The notes: generated by a model not told the origin, from the sequence alone. A stretch of DNA of 39,520 bases from Pseudomonadota bacterium (GCA_021324535.1 JAJPIU010000246.1:1-39520), one strand, 5' to 3'; positions 1 through 9,886 are shown, numbered from the stretch's first letter. Numbers and translations: made by a program.

Positions 1-1
1 C

Positions 2-1147
2 GTGTTCTCTGGGTTGACGCGGAGCGACCTCAGTGATCGAGGCGCATACCTGCTTGCGCTCCTGCTCGCGATCAGCGCGCTGTTGGGATTGTCCGCTTCC
101 GGTCTGGGAATGGGATACGATTGGCTGCTTCCCATCACCACCATCTCGGTGATCGCGCTGGCGCTTCCCCTGCGCGACGCTGTGATCACGGCGATAGCGA
201 TGTACGGGCTGGCGGCTGCCATCCTCTACTGGATCACCGGCGATCCGGCCCCAAAAATCTTTACGGATAACCTCACGCTGGCGCCTGCCTATGTGTTCTG
301 TCTGGTCTTCTCGATTGTGCTGCGCCAGCAGCAGGAGCAACGTGAGCGGGCAGAATCGCTGGTCGCCCAACTTGAAGCGGCGCAGACGCAACTGCGCGCC
401 TACGCTGCCGAAGTGGAAGACCTGAGCGCAACCCGCGAACGCAATCGTATGGCGCGCGAGATTCATGATACGCTTGGCCACTATCTGACCATCCTCTCGG
501 CGCAACTCGAGACGGCAATCAAGCTGGAACAGCGGGAACACCAGGCCGGTGTGGATGGCGATCAGCTTCGCGAGCAACTGGCCGAGGCGCGGCGCGTGGC
601 GACCGAGTGTCTGGCTGAGGTGCGGCGTTCGGTGGCGGCGCTTCGCCCGGCGGGAGCGATCAGCGGGACGTTTGAGGAGGCGTTGCGGCGGTTGGTGGCC
701 GAGGCGCAGATGAGCGATCTCCAGACAACGATCACGCTTGATGTCGAGGGCGATACCGCAGCGATCACGCCTGAAGCGCGGGTGGCGCTCTACCGCTGCG
801 CACAGGAGGCGCTCACCAATATTCGCAAGCACGCCCATGCCAGTCGTGCGCTCGTTCGCCTGCGTGTCGAGCCAGTAAGCGATTCCGCTGGTGAGCGCCA
901 GGTGGAACTGACCATCCTCGATGACGGCATGGGGAGGGCTTCAGAAGAACGCCAAAAAGAAGAGCAGCAGAATACTGACGCAGAAGCAAAGCCTGCGGCA
1001 GGGTTCGGCATCCAGGGGATGCGCGAACGAATCGCGTTGTTGGGCGGCGCCGTCTCGACCTGCCCACTGGCTGAACGCGGCTGGCGTGTGGAGGTCAGGT
1101 TGCCGCTGGCGACGAAAAACGTGGTATTAAGTGAGGTAGGCGCATAA
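2..1147 (+). CDS. Sensor histidine kinase, NarL/LiaS type (HisKA_3 + HATPase); may be 5'-truncated by the window edge
   Basis: N-terminal TM segments, 'RNRMAREIHDTLGHYLTILSAQLE' HisKA_3 motif, C-terminal 'GFGIQGMRERIALLGG' ATPase motif; followed by a response regulator. Confidence 0.93.
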   Translation: MFSGLTRSDLSDRGAYLLALLLAISALLGLSASGLGMGYDWLLPITTISVIALALPLRDAVITAIAMYGLAAAILYWITGDPAPKIFTDNLTLAPAYVFCLVFSIVLRQQQEQRERAESLVAQLEAAQTQLRAYAAEVEDLSATRERNRMAREIHDTLGHYLTILSAQLETAIKLEQREHQAGVDGDQLREQLAEARRVATECLAEVRRSVAALRPAGAISGTFEEALRRLVAEAQMSDLQTTITLDVEGDTAAITPEARVALYRCAQEALTNIRKHAHASRALVRLRVEPVSDSAGERQVELTILDDGMGRASEERQKEEQQNTDAEAKPAAGFGIQGMRERIALLGGAVSTCPLAERGWRVEVRLPLATKNVVLSEVGA

Positions 1148-1241
1148 CGGGCGTACCGCCGCTCTCCCAAATGCTTTTTTGCACGCGCATGATCTCTGCC
1201 CCCGGCTCACTGCATCAACGTCCACTCCAGGGAGGCCAGCC

Positions 1242-2003
1242 ATGAGCAAGGAGAAGACCCAACAAACCATAGACAATCAGCCTGAGCGCATCCATGTGGC
1301 GCTTGCCGACGATCAACTCTTGTTGCGCCAGAGCTTTCAGCGGTTGATTGAGCTGGAAGACCCAACGATTGAGGTGGTGGGTACGGCGGCGGACGGCCTG
1401 GAAGCCGTTGCGTTGGTGGAGCGGCTGGCCCGCGAGGGGCGTGCGCCGCACGTCATGCTAATGGATGTGCGTATGCCCCGGCTGGATGGCCTGGAAGCGA
1501 CCCAACGTATCCGTGCGGCGCACCCTGAGGTGCGCGTGGTCATCCTGACAACCTTTGACGACGAGGAGTATCTCGTCAGGGGTGTGCAGGCTGGATTAAA
1601 CGGCTATCTGCTCAAAGACGCCTCGGCGGAGGAGTTGGTCGCCGCGATTCGCGCGGCCTATCGGGGGGAGTCGCCGTTGCAGCCATCCGTCGCGGCGAAG
1701 CTGGTGGCGCGCCTGGCCCAGCAGACGCCGACTATCTCACAGCCAATCGCGCCAACATCAACCCAGGCTCCTTCACCCAATGCCAGCGGCCCACGCGATG
1801 GCCCTATCGTCGCCGACCTGACCGAGCGCGAACAGGAAATCCTGCGGGCCATTGCGCGGGGGGAGAGCAACCGCGCGATCAGCGAGACATTGTTCATCAC
1901 TGAAGGCACCGTGAAAAACCACGTCTCAAACATCCTCAGCAAGCTGCTCTTGCGCGACCGCACCCAGGCCGCGCTCTGGGCGCGCGAACACGGCCTGGGG
2001 TGA
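1242..2003 (+). CDS. Response regulator, NarL/FixJ family (REC + LuxR HTH)
   Basis: 'VALADDQLLLRQSF', 'VMLMDVRMPRLDGLEAT', 'LTEREQEILRAIARGESNRAISETLFITEGTVKNHVSNILSKL'. Start chosen at ATG 1242 after GGGAGG. Confidence 0.95.
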   Translation: MSKEKTQQTIDNQPERIHVALADDQLLLRQSFQRLIELEDPTIEVVGTAADGLEAVALVERLAREGRAPHVMLMDVRMPRLDGLEATQRIRAAHPEVRVVILTTFDDEEYLVRGVQAGLNGYLLKDASAEELVAAIRAAYRGESPLQPSVAAKLVARLAQQTPTISQPIAPTSTQAPSPNASGPRDGPIVADLTEREQEILRAIARGESNRAISETLFITEGTVKNHVSNILSKLLLRDRTQAALWAREHGLG

Positions 2004-2014
2004 GGCGCAATGTT

Positions 2015-3376
2015 CTATCCGCGTCCTGCGGGCGTCGCCTCTCTATCTGCGGGCGCCGAGAGCGCAGCCTGCTGGCCAGCATTTGCTCTGGCGTTGGCGC
2101 CGTTGGTGGCGCTGACCACGACGCGCTGCTGCGCCCAGCGGGGCAGGCGTCCCGTCGCTGAGACGCCCGTCAGGCGGCGCAAAGCAAACACCACAAAGAG
2201 CAACATTGCCAGGTTGACCACACCCGTCACCACCAGTTGCGCCACCAGCCCAATCGGCAGCAGCAACAGAAACGCCGTGATCACAATGTTGAAGAGCGTC
2301 AGTGGGATCAGAAAGAGCCAGCAAAAGCGCATCAATTGGTCGGCGCGAAGACGGGGCAGCGTCGCGCGAATCCACAGGAAGACGAGCAGCAATATCCCCA
2401 TCTTGAAGATGAACCAGAAGGCGGCAAAAGCGTTGAAGATCACCTGCGCCGCGAAGCCAGCGAAACCTGTGTGGCCGATGATGCCCTGCCACAGCCCAAG
2501 CGACGCGCCCGGCCCCGACCAGCCGCCCAAAAAGAGCGCCGTCGAGACGGCGGAGACAATTGTCATGTTGCCGTACTCGCCCAGGAAGAACATCGCCCAG
2601 CGCAGGCCGCTATACTCTGTGAGATAGCCCGCCACCAGTTCAGACTCCGCCTCAGGCAGATCGAACGGCGAACGGTTTGTCTCGGCCAGGCCGCAGATGT
2701 AGTAGAGAACCAGCCCAAGCGGCTGCGCCAGCACAAACCAGTACCACGGCGCCCCCGGCTGCATCTGCGCATGCACAATATCCGAGAACGAGATGGAGCC
2801 AATGCCGCAATGTGAAAGAGTAGAGAGGGAACTCGTGCAGCCGGGGGCCAGCACGCTTGTCACCATCACCACGCCGACGATGGATAGCACCAGCGGCAAC
2901 TCATACGAGATCATCTGCGCAGTGGATCGCAAGCCGCCGATCAGCGAATATTTGTTGTTCGACCCCCAGCCCGCCATGAAAATGCCAAGCACATCAATCG
3001 AACTGAGCGCCACGTAAAGGATGATACCTGTGCCAATGGCGCCCGCCGTCAGATACGGCGAGAAGGGTAGTACGACAAACGCCGTGATCACTGGCGCGAA
3101 GAAAATGGCGGGCGCCAGACGAAACATAATGCTATCGGTCTGGCCCGACTTCACATCTTCTTTGAGAAAGAGTTTCAGCGGATCGATGATCGCCAGGTAG
3201 ATGCCAGCAGGCCCGTAATGCAATGGGCCATAGCGATCCTGCGCGTAGCCTTGCGTCTTGCGTTCCAGGTACACCAGGAGCATCGCCGCCACCGAGAGGA
3301 ATCCTAGCGCAAAGAGGAAGGTGACGAAGAAGTGAACGACGGTAAGAAAAACGTCGTTTGTCAGCAGATCGTTCAT
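2015..3376 (-). CDS. nuoH: NADH-quinone oxidoreductase subunit H
   Basis: Multi-TM; 'ERKTQGYAQDRYGP', 'GLAETNRSPFDLPEAESELVAGYLTEYSGLRWAMFFLGEY'. Confidence 0.96.
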   Translation of the reverse strand: MNDLLTNDVFLTVVHFFVTFLFALGFLSVAAMLLVYLERKTQGYAQDRYGPLHYGPAGIYLAIIDPLKLFLKEDVKSGQTDSIMFRLAPAIFFAPVITAFVVLPFSPYLTAGAIGTGIILYVALSSIDVLGIFMAGWGSNNKYSLIGGLRSTAQMISYELPLVLSIVGVVMVTSVLAPGCTSSLSTLSHCGIGSISFSDIVHAQMQPGAPWYWFVLAQPLGLVLYYICGLAETNRSPFDLPEAESELVAGYLTEYSGLRWAMFFLGEYGNMTIVSAVSTALFLGGWSGPGASLGLWQGIIGHTGFAGFAAQVIFNAFAAFWFIFKMGILLLVFLWIRATLPRLRADQLMRFCWLFLIPLTLFNIVITAFLLLLPIGLVAQLVVTGVVNLAMLLFVVFALRRLTGVSATGRLPRWAQQRVVVSATNGANARANAGQQAALSAPADREATPAGRG

Positions 3377-3445
3377 AGTAGGGCCGTACTCCCACCCAGG
3401 CGTATGCCGCCAGCCAGGCGCCGCAGACTGGCAGCATACAAGCTG

Positions 3446-4594
3446 TTAGCGATCAACGTCGCCAAGCACGATGTCAATGCTGCCGAGGATGGCGATCACA
3501 TCGCCGATCTTGTTGCCGCGCAGCAGCTCCGGCAGGATTTGCAGATTCGTGAACGACGGGCCACGGAGCTTCGCCCGATAGGGATACTCCGATCCGTCAC
3601 TGATCATATAGATACTTTCCTCGCCGCGTGCGCTTTCCACCGAGGCGTAGGTCTCGCCGCGCTGAGGACGCAAGGCGATGGGCGTGCGCTGGCAGATCGA
3701 GCCGCCGGGCAGGCGGTCGAGCGCGGTGCGAATGAGTCGCACACACTCGCGCATCTCATCCATCTTGACGCGATAGCGTGCGAAGCAGTCACCCTCTTGG
3801 CGGATTTGTGGGATGACCGCGATCTCCCGATAGGCGCCATAAGGTCTGGCAACACGCACATCGAAGTTGACACCCGACGCGCGCAGCAGCGGCCCCGTCA
3901 GCCCATAAGCGACGGCCTGTTGCGGGTCAATGTAGCCGACGCCCTCGGTGCGCGCCTCGAAAATTTCGTTGCCGGTGAGCAGCCCTTCAAGATCGGGCAG
4001 GCTCTTTTTCTCAAAGACATCGAGCCACTTCTCGCAGTTCTGAATCCAGCCTTTGGGGAAGTCGAACATCACGCCGCCCACCCGCATGTAGTTGTGCGTG
4101 AAGCGGTGTCCGCTGAGCGACTCGAACATATCGAGGATCAGTTCGCGGTCGCGGAAGCACCAGACGACCGGCGTCGTAGCCCCCAGGTCAAGCCCATACG
4201 TGCCGATGGCGACGAGGTGGCTGGCGATGCGTTCAAGCTCACCGACGATCAGGCGGATGTATTGCGCGCGGCGTGGCGGCTCGATGCCCATCAACTGCTC
4301 GGTCGCCATCGCATAGACAATCTCGTTGAGCATCGGGCTGAGGTAGTCGGCGTTGTCAATATAGCGGATGCCACCCATGTAGGGGCGGTTCTCGAAGATT
4401 TTCTCCATGCCGCGATGCAGATAGCCGATGACGGGCGTGCAGTTGATCACCGTCTCACCATCGAGCGTCAGCACCAGCCGCAACACGCCATGTGTAGAGG
4501 GGTGCTGCGGCCCCATGTTGAGGATCATCTCCTCGCTGCGCAAGCCGCCTTCGTCTACGAATGTTCCTGGCCGGAACGTTGCCTCTGTCGCCAT
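3446..4594 (-). CDS. nuoD: NADH-quinone oxidoreductase subunit D
   Basis: 'MILNMGPQHPSTHGVLRLVLTLDGE', 'GYLHRGMEKIFENRPY', C-terminal 'ILGSIDIVLGDVDR'. Confidence 0.97.
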   Translation of the reverse strand: MATEATFRPGTFVDEGGLRSEEMILNMGPQHPSTHGVLRLVLTLDGETVINCTPVIGYLHRGMEKIFENRPYMGGIRYIDNADYLSPMLNEIVYAMATEQLMGIEPPRRAQYIRLIVGELERIASHLVAIGTYGLDLGATTPVVWCFRDRELILDMFESLSGHRFTHNYMRVGGVMFDFPKGWIQNCEKWLDVFEKKSLPDLEGLLTGNEIFEARTEGVGYIDPQQAVAYGLTGPLLRASGVNFDVRVARPYGAYREIAVIPQIRQEGDCFARYRVKMDEMRECVRLIRTALDRLPGGSICQRTPIALRPQRGETYASVESARGEESIYMISDGSEYPYRAKLRGPSFTNLQILPELLRGNKIGDVIAILGSIDIVLGDVDR

Positions 4595-4636
4595 AGCCGT
4601 TTCCTTTCCTTCTTGCCTGTCAGTGCGCAGCGCGCC

Positions 4637-5458
4637 TTACTCTGGCAACCTATCAGCGCGGCGCTCACGTTCCACTGCTTTGCCCTCGTCGCCAATCGTC
4701 GCCTCCGGCACGCCAGTTGGGCTGACCGGCCCCAACGGTAGTTGCTCCTCTGGTGTGGGTATTACGCCCTGCCCTGTCTTCAGGTACTCTGCGGAACTTC
4801 CGAACGTTGGCATGCCTGGATGGATACGCTCTTCCATGCCCTGCCCAAACCGCTTGGTGACGATGCGCTCCTGGCCACGAATGTGTTCGCCTGAAAGCGC
4901 CTGCACGGCGGATACCTGCGTCGTCGCGGGATCGTGTCTGACGAGTGGTGTCGAGCGGAAGCTCTTGCGCAACGGATACCCCTGGAACTCGTCTTCGAGC
5001 AGGATGCGGCGAAGATCGGGATGCCCGCTATAGGTGATCCCCATGAGATCGTATTGCTCGCGTTCGAGCCAGTTGGCGGCGGGATAAAGGCTCACGAGGG
5101 AGGCTACACTGGGGTTATCCGCCTGGAGCTTCACCCGTACTTGCAGCAACCAGTTGTGTTGCAGCGAACGGAAGTGATACAGCGATTCGATATGGTCAAT
5201 CATGTCCACGCCGGTCACACAACTGAGCATCTCAAAGCCAAGCGTATCACGTAGCAGGCGCGCCGCTTCCACCAGGCGCTCGGCAGGTATGTCAATGCTG
5301 ACCATCCCTGCGGGCAGCATCTTCTTGGGCGCGTTGGCGCCAATGAGCTGATCAATAGCGGTAAGCTCTGAGAGCAGCGTATTGATGTGATTGCGGTCGT
5401 AGGCGATCAGGTCAGGTGTATTCTCTGAGTTCTGCCCACGCACGGGTGTTAAATCCAT
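4637..5458 (-). CDS. nuoC: NADH-quinone oxidoreductase subunit C
   Basis: 'PAANWLEREQYDLMGITYSGHPDLRRILLEDEFQGYPLRKSF'; long polar C-terminal tail. Confidence 0.95.
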   Translation of the reverse strand: MDLTPVRGQNSENTPDLIAYDRNHINTLLSELTAIDQLIGANAPKKMLPAGMVSIDIPAERLVEAARLLRDTLGFEMLSCVTGVDMIDHIESLYHFRSLQHNWLLQVRVKLQADNPSVASLVSLYPAANWLEREQYDLMGITYSGHPDLRRILLEDEFQGYPLRKSFRSTPLVRHDPATTQVSAVQALSGEHIRGQERIVTKRFGQGMEERIHPGMPTFGSSAEYLKTGQGVIPTPEEQLPLGPVSPTGVPEATIGDEGKAVERERRADRLPE

Positions 5459-5820
5459 TTAACGACTCCCTTCCGCCAGGCGTAGACCAGCCCAAGCGAC
5501 AAGACGATGATGAAGAAGAGAATCTCAATGAAGCCAAACCAGCTCAATTGCCGGAAGATCACCGCCCAGGAGAGGATGAAGACAATATCCACATCGAACG
5601 CCACAAACAGCAGCGCGAAGATGTAAAACGCCAGCGGATATTGCACCCAGGCGCTGCCAATTGGCGTCTCGCCCGACTCATAGGTGGTGGTCTTGTTTTT
5701 GGTGGAGCGCGGCTTCAAGAACAGCCGGTTGACCACGTTCGCCGCCAGAAGCGAACTCATCACGAATACACAGCCGCCAAGGAAGAAAAGGCCCGCGAAC
5801 AGATACCCTATCGCAACCAT
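5449..5820 (-). CDS. nuoA: NADH-quinone oxidoreductase subunit A
   Basis: 'TTYESGETPIGSAWVQYPLAFYIFALLFVAFDVDIVFILSWAV'; RBS AGGAGG upstream on minus strand. Confidence 0.96.
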   Translation of the reverse strand: MVAIGYLFAGLFFLGGCVFVMSSLLAANVVNRLFLKPRSTKNKTTTYESGETPIGSAWVQYPLAFYIFALLFVAFDVDIVFILSWAVIFRQLSWFGFIEILFFIIVLSLGLVYAWRKGVVKWI

Positions 5821-6059
5821 TGGTTTGTGCGCCTCCTGATATGCCCCTGCTGGCCGCCTCTCTTATCCGGCGGTTTGTGTGTCGCCGCGCTCTCGCTGAG
5901 GCGGCAGGGCGCTTGCGCCTCAGCGGGCTATCTGTAGTGACGAGTCCTGCCCAGGTGGGGGAACGTTCGTCAGCAGAAATAAGCGGAATGGGCGATGATT
6001 GGCGACGAGGGCGTTGTGTTTGGATGTGGTGTACGCGCACAACGCCTCTCTCCAGGCCA
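5821..6059 (-). ncRNA. Putative structured 5' leader of the nuoACDH transcript
   Basis: Between the predicted promoter and nuoA ATG: perfect 10-bp stem CGCTGAGGCG(5894-5903)/CGCCTCAGCG(5916-5925), 9-bp stem GGCGTTGTG(6010-6018)/CACAACGCC(6038-6046), and CCGCC/GGCGG near 5855-5874. Confidence 0.4.
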
Positions 6060-6065
6060 TCTCTG

Positions 6066-6094
6066 ATTATAGCATGGCCTCTGGCGCCATACAA
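6066..6094 (-). promoter_or_regulatory. Predicted sigma70-type promoter for nuoA (TTGTAT-N17-TATAAT on minus strand)
   Basis: ATTATA at 6066-6071 and ATACAA at 6089-6094 read on the minus strand as TATAAT and TTGTAT with 17-bp spacing. Confidence 0.6.
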
Positions 6095-6204
6095 CGCATC
6101 CGGCTATCCATGCGCGCGTCTTGCGCTGTCCTTCGGCAAGTTGATCGCAGATTGCCAGGATGTGATAGGTTGCGATGGATATAAAGTTAGCAGCGAAGGA
6201 TACC

Positions 6205-7143
6205 CTATGCGGTGGGTAGACCCAGCCGGGCGCGAAGCTGTTCGAGCGGCGCAGTGGCGCTCTGGCGCGCAACCTCCGTCAGGGTTGTCACATCTGCCTG
6301 GGCAACCGCTGCGCGTATGTCATCCGGCACAACGCCGAAGCGACCTTCCAGGATTGCCAGCAACGTCTGCTGTATACCTTCGGCCAGCCCTTCTTGCCGC
6401 CCTTCTTGCCGCCCCTTCTCAAGTCCCTTCTCGCGAAAGGCTTGGGCGACGCTTGAGCTTTCCAACAATTCGTCGAGCATGGGTATCCTCCTCAACGCTG
6501 CCAGCAGCGGCTCACGCGACAGCACAATCCCCGCAAGACTGGCCAACAACCCGATATACTCACTACGCTCTTGCTGTGAAATAGGCGCTACAGCCAATTG
6601 TCCCGCAACCCCGACAGCGGATTCGACGTTCGTGCCCGCCATCAACCCGACCAATGACCACAGCGCGTAGGTTTCCGGTATCAATGCCTGCTGGTAGGGA
6701 ATCTCCCACACGCGTCTCACCTCAAAAGTATAGCGCAACGATTCTTGTTGTCCCCATCGTATCACAAACGGAGAGGTGGGCGTTGAAGCAGCTTCGCGCA
6801 GGAAAACCACAATGGAACGCACCGGCAGGTGATCGCGCCGCCACAAGCGAATGGCGTACTCGGCTAGCCGCTCGCCAATGTTGTTTTCCACTTTGAGTTG
6901 CAACTCAATATGCAGTAGCCCACGCTCCCCATTGAGCTTATTCACTACTTCCCAAACGAGATCAGCCAGCCGCGCAATGGCAGGAGCTTCGGGTGATCGT
7001 TCGCCACGCCAGGCAAGCTCTGGCGCAATCAATGTCAGAAAGGCGTCGTGGGCCTGATTCAGCGCCCACTTCAGAAGCACATCATAGCGCGTAGTTGCAG
7101 ACGACTCGTCCGGGTCTGGGGTCGCCGCTTTATCAGTCATCAC
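6205..7143 (-). CDS. Rpn family recombination-promoting nuclease / PD-(D/E)XK transposase-like protein
   Basis: N-terminal 'YDVLLKWALNQAHDAFLTLIAPE', 'GLLHIELQLKVENNIGERLAEYAIRLWRRDHLPVRSIVVFL', C-terminal 'EKGLEKGRQEGRQEGLAEGIQQTLLAILEGRFG' repeat region typical of the family. Confidence 0.85.
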   Translation of the reverse strand: MMTDKAATPDPDESSATTRYDVLLKWALNQAHDAFLTLIAPELAWRGERSPEAPAIARLADLVWEVVNKLNGERGLLHIELQLKVENNIGERLAEYAIRLWRRDHLPVRSIVVFLREAASTPTSPFVIRWGQQESLRYTFEVRRVWEIPYQQALIPETYALWSLVGLMAGTNVESAVGVAGQLAVAPISQQERSEYIGLLASLAGIVLSREPLLAALRRIPMLDELLESSSVAQAFREKGLEKGRQEGRQEGLAEGIQQTLLAILEGRFGVVPDDIRAAVAQADVTTLTEVARQSATAPLEQLRARLGLPTA

Positions 7144-7174
7144 CGCCTCTTTCTATTTTGCGCTTATCGTCGCT

Positions 7175-8044
7175 TCAGCCAATGTCAGGGAACAGCGTTG
7201 GCGGTTTGTCTTCATCCGCCGCAGGTTTACGTTGGCTTGGCTCTGTGGAGGGGACTCTGGGGACTGGAGAAGGCGCAGCGTCACCAATATCCGGTAGGGC
7301 TGGTAAAGTAGGCGCCGCATGCGCAGTGCTTGCAGGCGTGGGCTGTGCGTCGCCTTCCGATTCGCCGCCCCGCCGATGGTGGGCAATGTCGCATTCTCGG
7401 ATGGCGAAGCGTTAGGGGGGAGCGGCGCTGCTGGCGCTGGACTTGCCGATGAGAATGGCGCCCCTTCCGTAATCTCCGGCAGCGCCAGGGATAGTTCTGG
7501 TTGTGGGTGAACCGGCTGAAGTGGTGAGGGTGGAACACTTGGGGCTATAGGGCGAGATGACGGGGTAGGCTGAGGGCTCCACGCAGCGGATGACGAGGTA
7601 TGTGGGGCAGTTTGCGAAACGGTTTGTGGAGGCGCCGTACGCTGAACGTTTGCCACGCGCGCCTCAGGCATGAGATGCGGATCGGCGATCAGTTGGCCTG
7701 CGATCAGCGCAGTATCCACAATTGTCCAGAGGTCAGCGCACACAGCCGTAAGCGTCTCCTGATTGCTTCGGACTTCACGTTCACTTGTGAGCAGCGGCGT
7801 TAGCCGTATCTCAATCATATCGAGCCGGGCGCCAGCTGCCTGAAGTACGCCATCCAACCGCCGTACCCCTCCGTTCAACCAATCGGGGGGAGAAGATTGC
7901 GCAAGCGTCTTCTTTGATCGTGTCTTTGCGCGGTGTGGGGTCGTTCTCGGCAGTCCCATAGTTCATACTGCCGGTCGTATCGAGGAGCAGCATCGGCTCC
8001 TTTTCTTGCTCGGTGGGCTGGTTTGGCGCCGCTATATGTGTCAC
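7175..8044 (-). pseudogene. Degenerate vWA-domain-like gene with shifted reading frame(s)
   Basis: N-terminal frame gives a MIDAS-like 'PMLLLDTTGSMNYGTAENDPTPRKDTIKE' then loses sense; middle continues in another minus frame (ORF 7153..7959); C-terminal Pro-rich sense resumes in the first frame ('ESEGDAQPTPASTAHAAPTLPALPDIGDAAPSPVPRVPSTEPSQRKPAADEDKPPTLFPDIG*'). Confidence 0.6.
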
Positions 8045-8611
8045 CTCTCGCTTTGTGCTTCAGTGCGCTGCGCACACTGAAGATATGTCGTCCAACGTTT
8101 GTAGCGTTACGTGTACAGTGTCAGCTATATCCATCGTTAGCGCGGAACCTCGCGCCAGGTTGGCTACGCCTACACTATACGACATTCGCCACGACAAGGT
8201 AGTATGCGCTGGCGTCTCACTTATCCCAGATCGGCGTCACGCGCGCATCGCCGTGAAGGCAGATCGCTCGTCTTTGTACATCGTCACCATAAGGATGCGG
8301 GTGGTGGGAGCAGCCTGGGTGATGCGCCGCGTGGCCCGCGAATAGCACTTCTTCCTATGATGGCTTGTGGCAGGCGCCACAAGTCGAAACTCAAGAGCGA
8401 AGACACTCGTTCTAAAAACCACCCAAGCTTTACACATGTGAGAGGGCTTCGGTTCGATGGTGGATTGGCCTCTCTGCAAAGAAGAGGGCTGCTTCGTGTC
8501 TCGCTTGTCTCTTTCCCTGGCGGATGTGGGCATGTCCCTAATCTGCAAGGAGAAATTGGAAGCGCACACGGGAAGGAAAAGTATGATGGGGAGGTTTTCT
8601 TCGACGCGGCT

Positions 8612-9886
8612 TCAGTCGGCGGTATGCCTTGCCTGTCGCTCTGCCGATCCCTGGCGCGCGATGTTGAGCAAGACGCCAACCGCCGCCAGCGAGGTGACGA
8701 GCGAGGAGCCGCCGAAGCTCACGAAGGGCAAAGGCACGCCGGTGAAAGGGATGGCTGCGGCGACCGAGCCAATGTTGATCGCCGCTTGCGCGATCAGCCA
8801 TGTTGTGATCCCACAAGCCAGCAGCGCGCCAAAGGTGTCGGGCGCGCGCCGTCCTGCGCGATAGCCCTGTATAGCCAGCACGGCAAACAACGCAAGAATC
8901 GTCAGGCAGCCAAGCAATCCAAGCTCCTCGCCAATCACCGCGAAGATCGAATCGGTGAAGGGGTTGGGCAGATAGCCAGCCTTCTGTATGCTCTCGCCGA
9001 GGCCACGGCCAAACAGGCCGCCGGAGCCAAGCGAGATCAACCCCTGGCAGATTTGATAGGAGTTGGCGGCGGCGCAGCCTGGCGGCAGGGGATGTAGAAA
9101 AGCGTCGAGGCGCGCGCGGCGGAAGCCTGTTTCATAGATGATGGCAAGGTAGAGCGCGCCGCCAGCAAGAAGCGCGCCCGCCAGATGCAAGGGGTTGGCT
9201 CCGGCGGTGAAGAACACGGCCACGGCCAGGATGGCGATGATCAGCGAGGTGCCAAGATCGTTTTGCAGCAGGATAAATGTCAACAGCAAACCCGTTAGCA
9301 GGGCAAACGGCGCCAGGCCGTAGAGGAGGGTGCGTGTGTCGTCGCCCTTGCGCGCCAGCCAATCCGCCAGATAGAGCGCGAAGGCCAGCTTCATGAACTC
9401 GCTTGGCTGCACTGAGACGCCAATCTGTAACCACCGTTGCGCGCCATAGGCCGCGACGCCCAGCCGCAGCGTGAGTAGCAGCAGAATGACGCCGCCACCA
9501 AGCGCCGCCACAGCGAATCGCCGCCAGTGATGATAGTCAACGCGCGCCGTGACGATGAGCGCGATCAGCCCCAGCGTCGCCCAGAGGAGTTGGCGCTCGA
9601 ACCAGTAGGCCGGGGCGCCGGAGATGATGAACTGGCTGGCGCTATACACCATCAGCAAACCAAGCAGCAATAAGCCAAGCGTGGCAGCAAGCAGCAGATA
9701 GTCTACACGCTGGCGGCGTAGCCACGCCAGCCGCGAGAGGCGCTCGCCCAACGGATCCAGAGGCGCTTCAGCACTGAGCATCTCATCGCTTCCACCTAAG
9801 CGCTGGTTGCCTGCATATATACGCTCTGTGCGTACATATGCAGGCGCGGGATGATCTGCCACTCGTTGCCGCATGCCCTGCCCCAT
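8612..9886 (-). CDS. ftsW: FtsW/RodA/SpoVE family peptidoglycan glycosyltransferase
   Basis: 'YSASQ', 'RWLQIGVSVQPSEFMKLAFALYLADWLA', 'LLQNDLGTSLIIAILAVAVFFTAG', 'GLGESIQKAGYLPNPFTDSIFAVIGEELGLLG', 'TGVPLPFVSFGGSSLVTSLAAVGVLLNI'. Start at ATG 9886 chosen to avoid overlap with the upstream gene. Confidence 0.92.
   Translation of the reverse strand: MGQGMRQRVADHPAPAYVRTERIYAGNQRLGGSDEMLSAEAPLDPLGERLSRLAWLRRQRVDYLLLAATLGLLLLGLLMVYSASQFIISGAPAYWFERQLLWATLGLIALIVTARVDYHHWRRFAVAALGGGVILLLLTLRLGVAAYGAQRWLQIGVSVQPSEFMKLAFALYLADWLARKGDDTRTLLYGLAPFALLTGLLLTFILLQNDLGTSLIIAILAVAVFFTAGANPLHLAGALLAGGALYLAIIYETGFRRARLDAFLHPLPPGCAAANSYQICQGLISLGSGGLFGRGLGESIQKAGYLPNPFTDSIFAVIGEELGLLGCLTILALFAVLAIQGYRAGRRAPDTFGALLACGITTWLIAQAAINIGSVAAAIPFTGVPLPFVSFGGSSLVTSLAAVGVLLNIARQGSAERQARHTAD

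Noticed and set aside
2010-2815. Plus-strand ORFs after the response regulator
   Set aside because: Antisense to nuoH.
3332-4741. 469-aa plus-strand ORF
   Set aside because: Antisense shadow of nuoD (and flanks); nuoD on the minus strand has unmistakable family motifs.
5820-6584. 254-aa plus-strand ORF between nuoA and the Rpn gene
   Set aside because: Starts inside the nuoA leader and runs antisense to the Rpn-type gene; no protein-like motif.
8013-8345. 110-aa plus-strand ORF upstream of ftsW end
   Set aside because: Lies in a non-coding/decayed stretch; no recognisable domain or RBS, so too weak to call.
8204-9097. 297-aa plus-strand ORF
   Set aside because: Mostly antisense to ftsW; composition is Arg/Ala/Gln-rich without a recognisable domain.
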